A stretch of DNA of 5,049 nucleotides from Candidatus Bathyarchaeota archaeon (GTDB lineage Archaea; Thermoproteota; Bathyarchaeia; Bathyarchaeales; WUQV01). The stretch is taken from positions 1 through 5,049 of the forward strand of contig WUQV01000238.1 in the NCBI GenBank assembly GCA_009889585.1, in the 5' to 3' direction. A program made the position numbers and the translations under genes. Positions within the stretch are counted from its first letter, which is position 1. Every line of letters starts with the position of its first letter. Below, in pieces: positions 1 through 4,076 of the stretch. The notes beneath the pieces were generated by a model, which was given only the letters and a program-made list of their open reading frames with translations, made no database searches and had not been told where the DNA came from.

Positions 1-165
1 GAAGCCTATGTTGGCTGAGGTAAGACAGCGGCTGAAATAGCCCATAGGGCAACGAGCTCTATGGGATGAGAAGGGATGAGCCCTTGAAACGGCAAATGCG
101 GCGAAGGCATAAAGCCTCTGTTGAACGCCGGGAGCTCCCTGTCTTAGCGGGAAGTAGCTTACATT
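1..165 (+). mobile_element. Probable 3' remnant of an IS200/IS605-type TnpB element (omega-RNA scaffold and right end)
   Basis: No intact gene is present, but almost every base can be placed in a hairpin: 41-50 with 56-65 (ten pairs, one G-U, loop AACGA), AAGGG 71-75 with CCCTT 81-85, CGGCG 99-103 with CGCCG 126-130 enclosing AGGC 105-108 with GCCT 114-117, and a final TCCC 136-139 with GGGA 149-152. The last part (about 111-162: AAAGCCTCTGTTGAA, then a GGGAGCTCCC block, a hairpin and AGTAGCTTAC) resembles from memory the right ends downstream of archaeal tnpB genes, where the mRNA 3' end is the omega-RNA. One frame (48-185) reads through as a basic tail containing KASVERREL, like the C-terminal tails of some archaeal TnpB proteins, but a stop at 45-47 closes it upstream. 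The rest of the element lies left of the window. It could instead be another structured ncRNA. The right boundary, about 162-166, is an estimate. Confidence 0.45.
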
Positions 166-169
166 TAAG
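163..169 (+). promoter_or_regulatory. Candidate box A (TATA) for tRNA-Pro
   Basis: ATTTAAG is centred about 30 nt before the mature tRNA 5' end. Archaeal TBP sites sit about 26 nt before the transcript start, so initiation would be near 192 with a leader of about 4 nt to be trimmed by RNase P. The box touches the apparent right end of the upstream TnpB-like remnant. Support is position and AT-rich composition only. Confidence 0.4.
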
Positions 170-195
170 GGCCAGTCTAACGCAGTAGATCTCAA

Positions 196-270
196 GGGGC
201 TGTCGGCTAGCTTGGCCTAGGCTACGAGGCTCGGGCCCTCGTGACGGGGGTTCAAATCCCTCCAGCCCCA
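196..270 (+). tRNA. tRNA-Pro (anticodon CGG)
   Basis: The 75-nt sequence folds into a full cloverleaf. The acceptor GGGGCTG (196-202) pairs perfectly with CAGCCCC (263-269), followed by discriminator A270. The D-arm stem has two G-U pairs (GGCT/GGCT), and its loop holds A14, G15, G18G19 and A21. The anticodon stem CGAGG/CCTCG encloses the loop CTCGGGC, giving anticodon CGG flanked by U33 and G37, which reads the proline codon CCG. The T-arm loop is TTCAAAT with a GGGGG/CCCTC stem containing one wobble pair. There is no intron and CCA is not encoded, so CCA must be added by the nucleotidyltransferase. Nothing in the core is degenerate, so the gene looks functional. tRNA genes are frequent insertion points for accessory DNA in archaea, which fits the repeats, the defence-like pair and the transposon remnant around it. 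Confidence 0.94.
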
Positions 271-274
271 TAAT

Positions 275-430
275 GCCTTTAAGCCTATTTCCAAGCTTCT
301 TTCGTTAATTCGACATTTAATTAAGCTTAATTAAACACCTATTCGACTCGTCAAGCGAATGAGGTTAGGCATCACAGCAATCGGGCTTTCAGCCGGTAGT
401 TCAGCCTTTAAGGCCTATGTGCCCGTTCGG
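275..430. repeat. Intergenic repeat, copy A
   Basis: This stretch aligns without gaps from 275 to 394 with 2908 to 3027, with about 86 of 120 bases identical by hand count. After a 12-nt insertion here (about 395-406), similarity resumes up to a shared GTTCG (425-429 versus 3046-3050). The best-kept part is 341-394. There, 42 of 54 positions match and all 12 differences are transitions. A small stem ACTCG/CGAAT in this copy (346-350 with 356-360) corresponds to ACTCA/TGAGT in copy B, where a G-C pair has become A-U and a C-A mismatch is a C-G pair. That is consistent with a structured RNA or a duplicated, slowly decaying element. Strand and function are unknown. Confidence 0.7.
316..335. repeat. 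20-bp perfect palindrome within repeat copy A
   Basis: The DNA is symmetric about the centre 325/326, with the HindIII-type core AAGCTT flanked by TTTAATT and its mirror. Copy B keeps only the central TAAGCTTA, so the long symmetry is specific to this copy. It could be a dimeric regulator site, a cruciform or a chance product of AT-rich sequence. Confidence 0.5.
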
Positions 431-598
431 GTTACGTTGTTCGCCCTTCAAAGCAGATATTAATCCTTCCCTTCTAGTAAAGAACTTTCTTGAGCTTGCC
501 AGCTATATGTAAGCTTAGCTTTAAGGAAGTCGTCCCTCTTAAGGACAAAAAACCCGACGATATTCATCTCGAAAATTCTTGAAAAGCGCCATCCCTTT

Positions 599-632
599 AA
601 GGGCCCCCATACCTCTTCGAGGGCCCTTTTTA
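599..632 (+). terminator. Intrinsic-terminator-like hairpin
   Basis: AAGGGCCC (599-606) pairs perfectly over 8 bp with GGGCCCTT (621-628). The 14-nt loop holds a small CTC/GAG pairing, and the stem is followed by TTTTAT. Archaeal terminators depend mainly on the T-run, so the hairpin may also be an RNA-stabilising 3' end. No gene lies directly upstream on this strand. If it is used, it ends a non-coding transcript from the 271-598 region, or read-through from the tRNA. Confidence 0.45.
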
Positions 633-703
633 TAGCACTTTTACTTTCGAGCCCTTGCTAGCGAGAGGTCGTAGGCCTATGCTTATACGGATTACGGCAG
701 CTC

Positions 704-718
704 AGAAAAGTATATTAG
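704..718 (+). promoter_or_regulatory. BRE/TATA promoter of the ATPase-TOPRIM unit
   Basis: AGAAAAG (704-710) is a purine-rich BRE-like stretch, followed by the TATA-like TATATTA (711-717). The TATA centre at 714 is 26 nt before the ATG at 740, the standard archaeal TATA-to-start distance. Transcription would therefore begin at or next to the start codon and give a leaderless mRNA. This supports 740 as the start over the in-frame ATG at 746 and agrees with the lack of a Shine-Dalgarno site. Confidence 0.65.
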
Positions 719-739
719 TTCATTTAATCTAATGGGTTT

Positions 740-1819
740 ATGGAGATGATATCCGAATTAACCATAAGCAACTATAGAGGCATAAGGAGCTGTAGCTTAA
801 ATGGACTTAAGTCGATAAACATATTGCTCGGCAGGAATAATAGCGGGAAGTCTTCGATTTTAGAAGCCATATATTTAGCATCAGCCGCCGTAGAATACCG
901 CGAACTGATATATGAAAGGTTCATACATAGGCTTAACTACCTCTTAAATAGGAGGACTGACAGAGGCTTTAGCATAGAAAGGAAGCTTGGGTTAGAAACC
1001 TTATGGTATAACTATGATCAAAGGGAGCCGATAAGGATAAACATCAACTTTAAGGGCGATGTAAAGTTTTTAGCAGAGCTACATAGTTTCCATTCTCATC
1101 CCCTTATAAAAGTAAAAGAGCTGGAGGGCCTTCTATGCCTGATGGAGGGATCTCTTTACGATGAGACCCTTAAGATTAAAGGGCATGTAAGTAAAAACGA
1201 TATTATTCGATTATATGAGCCTGTTATAAACTTCATGAGCAATACGGTCTTCATAGATAGCTCCCTTATTTATGACTTTAAACAAGTTGAAGTTAAGCTT
1301 TGGAGAAATGTCCTTAAAGAAAGGCAAGATAAGTTAATTGCGGAGCTCATAAGCGAGGGTTATGATGTCAAGGCTGAGGGCTTAACGTATGTACCGTATG
1401 ATGGAGGTCATCAATTAGTCATCGTCACTCCTAAAGGCTATATACGAGTTGACGACTTAGGCGACGGAGCTCGTTATGCCATCATATTATTAATGGTCTT
1501 AGCTACTTCTAAAGAAGTGCCGATTCTTATAGAAGAGCCTGAAAGCCACCAACATCCTAGTGGCTTAGCTGAAACTATTCAATTCTTATTAAACCTATTA
1601 ATCGAGAATGGACTTCAGCTCTTCATATCTACTCATAGTATAGAGTTCGTAAGGTTATTATACGAGATTGCTAAGGAAAAGGGCTTAGAGGTCTTAGTTA
1701 AGACTTTCTTCTTAGAGAGGAGTGAAGATGGGATTGTAGATGTCAGAGAGATCGAAGCAGTGGACATGGACGTTTTAAGGAAGCTAGGCCTAGACCCTAG
1801 GCTACTATATATCATATAG
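740..1819 (+). CDS. OLD-like ABC/AAA ATPase, first gene of a split ATPase + TOPRIM pair
   Basis: This 359-residue soluble P-loop ATPase belongs to the SMC/RecF/OLD-like group (AAA_15/AAA_21 type). The N-terminal strand pattern ISELTISNYRGI leads to a Walker A motif GRNNSGKSS (31-39). A signature-type motif LGDGAR sits at 240-245, Walker B with D-loop ILIEEPESHQHP at 262-273, and the H-loop STHS at 297-300. The acidic pair EE at Walker B is usual for the OLD group. The middle (about 50-230) is short and has no long SMC-like coiled coil. OLD and GajA proteins continue into a C-terminal TOPRIM nuclease; this one stops after the ATPase, and a TOPRIM protein is encoded 20 nt downstream. I infer that the two form a complex in which ATP binding or hydrolysis gates the partner, as in anti-phage systems such as PARIS (AriA). 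The ATPase class is certain from motifs; the defence role is inferred. Confidence 0.92.
   Translation: MEMISELTISNYRGIRSCSLNGLKSINILLGRNNSGKSSILEAIYLASAAVEYRELIYERFIHRLNYLLNRRTDRGFSIERKLGLETLWYNYDQREPIRININFKGDVKFLAELHSFHSHPLIKVKELEGLLCLMEGSLYDETLKIKGHVSKNDIIRLYEPVINFMSNTVFIDSSLIYDFKQVEVKLWRNVLKERQDKLIAELISEGYDVKAEGLTYVPYDGGHQLVIVTPKGYIRVDDLGDGARYAIILLMVLATSKEVPILIEEPESHQHPSGLAETIQFLLNLLIENGLQLFISTHSIEFVRLLYEIAKEKGLEVLVKTFFLERSEDGIVDVREIEAVDMDVLRKLGLDPRLLYII
1806..1819 (+). promoter_or_regulatory. Possible internal TATA element for the TOPRIM gene
   Basis: TATATATCATATAG overlaps the last codons of the ATPase gene. Its centre, about 1812, is 28 nt before the ATG at 1840, and that gene has no recognisable Shine-Dalgarno sequence. 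It could allow a separate leaderless TOPRIM transcript. It is equally well explained as AT-rich coding sequence for the terminal LLYII. Confidence 0.2.
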
Positions 1820-1839
1820 TCAGTCATATTAATAGATCC

Positions 1840-2490
1840 ATGGGCTTTCATCAACTAAAGCCTCAAGAGGACTCCTTTATAAAAATCGCTAGGTCAGTAG
1901 TGAGGATATTGGATGTATTCATGCTTTGTGAAGGGAGGACAGACGTAGAGATCTTTAAAGTTATAGCCGAGAAGTTAGGCTTAAGAGATTTTAAGGAATT
2001 AGGCATCACCGATTCTGGCGGCGTAGAAATTGTATATGAATTAGCTAAATATATTATGACAATTTCAAAGCTTTCTAAGAAGTTAAAGGCTTTAGCTGCT
2101 ATAATTGATAGTAATGAATATAGCCCTAATCAAAGGGTGCATTCCTTCATAAATTCCCTAAAGTTCATAGGGGCCAATATAATTAGACTTACAGACTTAA
2201 GAGATAATGTATATAGCTTTTTGATGAATGGACGTAAGCTAATAATCTTAGTCGCAGGCTTATTAGAGCTTCCATTTAAAAAGCATATGATTGAAGATTA
2301 TGTAGTGAAACTCTTAATAGAGCAGGGAGTTCTAAGCCTGTTGCAAATCGTTAATTATGAGAGCGCTAAGGACGTTTTGACTTCTAGAGGGATAGATCCT
2401 TTAAAAGTTATTAGAGATGCTGAAGAAAAAGAAGTTAAAAAAGTATTTCAATCTTTCAAAGTGTTTTACGAATCAATCGATGCTTTATAG
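1840..2490 (+). CDS. TOPRIM-domain protein (DUF3226-like), second gene of the pair
   Basis: This 216-residue soluble protein has a single TOPRIM-type fold signature. After about 25 residues, the strand VFMLCEGRTDVEIF (26-39) supplies the conserved Glu31-Gly32 and Asp35. A loop with SGG (59-61) follows. The strand ALAAIIDSNE (84-93) provides Asp90. TOPRIM nucleases and DUF3226 proteins normally show DxD here; this one has D-S-N-E, so the second acid is Asn92, with Glu93 adjacent. A C-terminal HMIEDYVVKLL (149-159) resembles the His/Glu-Asp helix common in DUF3226 proteins. TOPRIM domains bind metal and cut nucleic acid in OLD, GajA and topoisomerases. PARIS AriB is a TOPRIM effector released by an ATPase partner. 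Same strand and 20-nt spacing indicate co-expression with the upstream ATPase. The start at 1840 leaves a plausible N-terminal extension; an in-frame ATG at 1921 lies inside the first strand and is too late. Family placement is fairly sure; activity is uncertain. Confidence 0.88.
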   Translation: MGFHQLKPQEDSFIKIARSVVRILDVFMLCEGRTDVEIFKVIAEKLGLRDFKELGITDSGGVEIVYELAKYIMTISKLSKKLKALAAIIDSNEYSPNQRVHSFINSLKFIGANIIRLTDLRDNVYSFLMNGRKLIILVAGLLELPFKKHMIEDYVVKLLIEQGVLSLLQIVNYESAKDVLTSRGIDPLKVIRDAEEKEVKKVFQSFKVFYESIDAL

Positions 2491-2907
2491 CCGTATCGGC
2501 GCTACTTAGCGGCTTCGCATAATTCAAAGGGCCAAGGCCTTGATCATCCCATCGGTATGAGTTGAAGCTAATTTCCTTTAACCGCCTTAGATCTTCTAAC
2601 TCCTTTACCGTAGCCAGTTCACGAACTACTCCAGTTTTCACAGGGGATGAAATAGTACGCTCGTCAGCTTTCGTCTTCTTCTACAAAAGTTAACGTACAT
2701 AGCTATGAGGAAAGGCTTAGAGCTATTGAGCTTAAAACGCTTGCCTCATATCAGCCAGTAACGTTGAGCAATCCTAAAAGGCGGCTGGCAAACTAACCCT
2801 TTTCTCACCTTAAAGGCTGAGACTTACCTTATGGTGGATGGCCGAGATCATAAGTTTAAAGCCTAATTACTTAAGCCCTCAGCTATGTTTAAATCTCTAG
2901 CCTCACA

Positions 2908-3051
2908 TCCCTTATGCTTATCCTCAGGCCTCTTTCGTTAATTCAACTTAGGACTAAGCTTATTTGACACTCCGTTCGACTCATTAAGTGAGTGAGGTTA
3001 AGTATCATAATAATCAGGCCTTCAGCCCTTAAGGCCTTAATGGATGTTCGT
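2908..3051. repeat. Intergenic repeat, copy B
   Basis: This is the second copy of the element at 275-430, in the same orientation and 2633 nt away. It lacks the 12 nt at 395-406 of copy A. It contains a perfect ACTCA-TTAAG-TGAGT hairpin (2979-2993), matching in place the imperfect hairpin of copy A, with a compensating base-pair change. Unlike copy A it is not beside a tRNA. The two copies bracket the ATPase/TOPRIM unit as direct repeats. Confidence 0.7.
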
Positions 3052-3091
3052 TTAAGCCATACAAGGCTGAGGGCCCTAAAGACGGATGTTA

Positions 3092-3159
3092 GAGGAGGCG
3101 GCTTCATCTGGCTGTCAAGCCTAATGAGCTTGAACCGCCTTATGGAACGTCACCTCCTC
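3092..3159. other. Long imperfect stem-loop upstream of the hydrolase gene
   Basis: GAGGAGG (3092-3098) is complementary to CCTCCTC (3153-3159). Inside this, GGCGG-(C)-TTCA (3097-3106) pairs with TGAACCGCC (3131-3139), with one bulged C. Within the loop, GGCT (3110-3113) pairs with AGCC (3118-3121). The two outer pairings share 3097-3098 and so compete at the junction. No T-run follows, so it is not an intrinsic terminator. It may be a small RNA, the end of a decayed transposable element, or a leader structure, although it ends about 85 nt before the next start codon. Confidence 0.4.
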
Positions 3160-3243
3160 ATCAGTTAACTCGGCCATGTTTAAGACCCAAAAGCTACAAG
3201 GAAAAAGCTTAACTGCTCAAGCCCTAAAAGTTGAACTCGTAAA

Positions 3244-3249
3244 GGTGAT
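3244..3249 (+). promoter_or_regulatory. Shine-Dalgarno site of the metallo-hydrolase gene
   Basis: GGTGAT matches the archaeal anti-Shine-Dalgarno at the 16S rRNA 3' end and sits 3 nt before the ATG at 3253, fixing that start. A weak A-rich plus GCTTAA stretch at 3200-3213 could be the BRE/TATA, which would give a leader of about 18 nt. The ATPase gene, by contrast, appears leaderless. Confidence 0.6.
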
Positions 3250-3252
3250 TTC

Positions 3253-4016
3253 ATGGCTAAACTACACCGTTTAGATCATAACGTGTATGGTGTCGTTGAG
3301 CTCTTTCATCCTGCTGGAAGCACGAACGCCGGGTTTATTATAACTGAAAACTCCATAGTTCACATCGATGCAGGCATGACCATCGCCGACGGAAATTACC
3401 TTTTAGATCAGTTAAAGAAAATCGCTAAAAAGAAGAAGAGCCTTCTTCTTATCTTAACCCATCACCATTCGGACCATATTTTCGGCATGCGCGTGTTCAA
3501 AGGAGCGGGCGCAAAAGTAATCGCCCATGAAACGTTCGTAAGTTCCTCTCCCACAGAGCGCTGCCGTTATTCCGGCCCGTCCTTAAAACCTACAAGCCGT
3601 TCATCATCAAACTCATGGTCAAAAGGTTTTCGTATACTAAAGAGAAAGCTGAGGAAATAATTGGAGACGTTAAACTTTATCTGCCAGACGAGGTCTTTGC
3701 GAAGGACATGAGCCTTCAGGTAAATGGCGACGAATTGCTTTTGCTTCACACTCCAGGACATGTGCCGAGCGAGATATCAGTAGATATCAGTATATCATCC
3801 CAAATTAAGGTGTTATTTGCAGGAGACGCGATCTATGAAGGGATGCCATTAACCATGAAATTCGGTGGGCCAAAGGAATGGAAGCTGTGGATACAGAGCT
3901 TGGAGAGGCTGGAAGGACTCGAAATTGAAAAAATAGTGCCAGGACATGGAAAGATTTGCAGTAAGGATGAAATTCAAAGGAATATAGCCTATTTGGAAAA
4001 GGTTTTAGGCCGATAG
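3253..4016 (+). pseudogene. Metallo-beta-lactamase-fold hydrolase, split by a frameshift near 3540
   Basis: Two overlapping frames together encode one MBL-fold hydrolase of about 254 residues, a usual length. The first frame (3253 onward) gives the N-terminal strands and the metal motif THHHSDH (69-75), supplying the HxHxDH ligands. It then becomes nonsense after HETFV and stops at 3658-3660. The second frame continues with KFLSHRALP from about 3540, then HTPGHVPSE (third His), FAGDAIYEG (bridging Asp) and VPGHGK (last His), ending at 4016. All metal ligands are present. Restoring one base in GTAAGTTCC (3538-3546) rejoins the frames. A stop at 3528-3530 in the second frame limits the shift to after 3530, and I see no classical slippery heptamer. 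The internal ATG at 3615 would give only the C-terminal half and is unlikely to be a real start. MBL hydrolases act on thioesters, lactones, nucleic acids and others; the substrate cannot be told. A recent mutation or an assembly error is likelier than a programmed shift. Confidence 0.85.
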
Positions 4017-4076
4017 CAGATGTCTTCCCAGCTCATATCGCCAATTTATCATGAACCTCAACGGCAGGCTCCTGCT

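Larger units (their letters stand above)
271..739. other. Gene-free region between tRNA-Pro and the ATPase gene
   Basis: No credible protein gene is seen on either strand in these 469 nt. The stretch holds copy A of an intergenic repeat (275-430), a 20-bp perfect palindrome inside it, a terminator-like hairpin at 599-632 and the ATPase promoter at 704-718. The remaining parts (431-598 and 633-703) contain several short GGCC- and CTTAAGG-type self-complementary words but nothing I recognise. No CRISPR repeats and no second tRNA are present. Confidence 0.6.
2491..3252. other. 762-nt gene-free region
   Basis: I find no convincing protein gene between the TOPRIM and hydrolase genes. The stretch contains repeat copy B (2908-3051), a long stem-loop (3092-3159) and the leader of the next gene. 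A - strand frame with a GTG start (2641 down to 2456) could encode 61 residues but overlaps the end of the TOPRIM gene by 35 nt and matches nothing I know. Short - strand frames near 3177 and 3107 are likewise unsupported. The low gene density and repeated motifs suggest decayed accessory DNA. Confidence 0.55.

Noticed and set aside
59..271. 70-residue - strand open frame
   Set aside because: It runs antisense through the complete tRNA-Pro gene and the TnpB-like structured end. It is open only because both are G+C-rich.
275..430. Coding remnant on the - strand as the explanation for the repeat pair
   Set aside because: The 12-nt indel would keep frame, but in the open frame most substitutions fall at codon positions 1 and 2, and the frame with wobble-like changes is broken by stops in both copies.
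732..749. ATG at 732 upstream of the ATPase gene
   Set aside because: It opens only a five-codon frame out of register with the ATPase, and TATA spacing favours 740.
1633..1854. 73-residue - strand open frame
   Set aside because: Antisense shadow of the ATPase C-terminal region, which has clear motifs on the + strand.
2829..2855. TGGCCGAG word resembling the D-arm of a Leu/Ser tRNA
   Set aside because: No acceptor, anticodon or T-arm follows; a chance match.
275..3051. CRISPR array
   Set aside because: Only two long, diverged copies over 2.6 kb apart; no short regularly spaced repeats anywhere in the window.
3567..3761. 64-residue - strand open frame
   Set aside because: Antisense shadow of the metallo-hydrolase.
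3615..4016. Separate 133-residue gene starting at the ATG at 3615
   Set aside because: It carries only the second half of the MBL active site and is continuous with the preceding frame by homology. It is the 3' part of the frameshifted gene.
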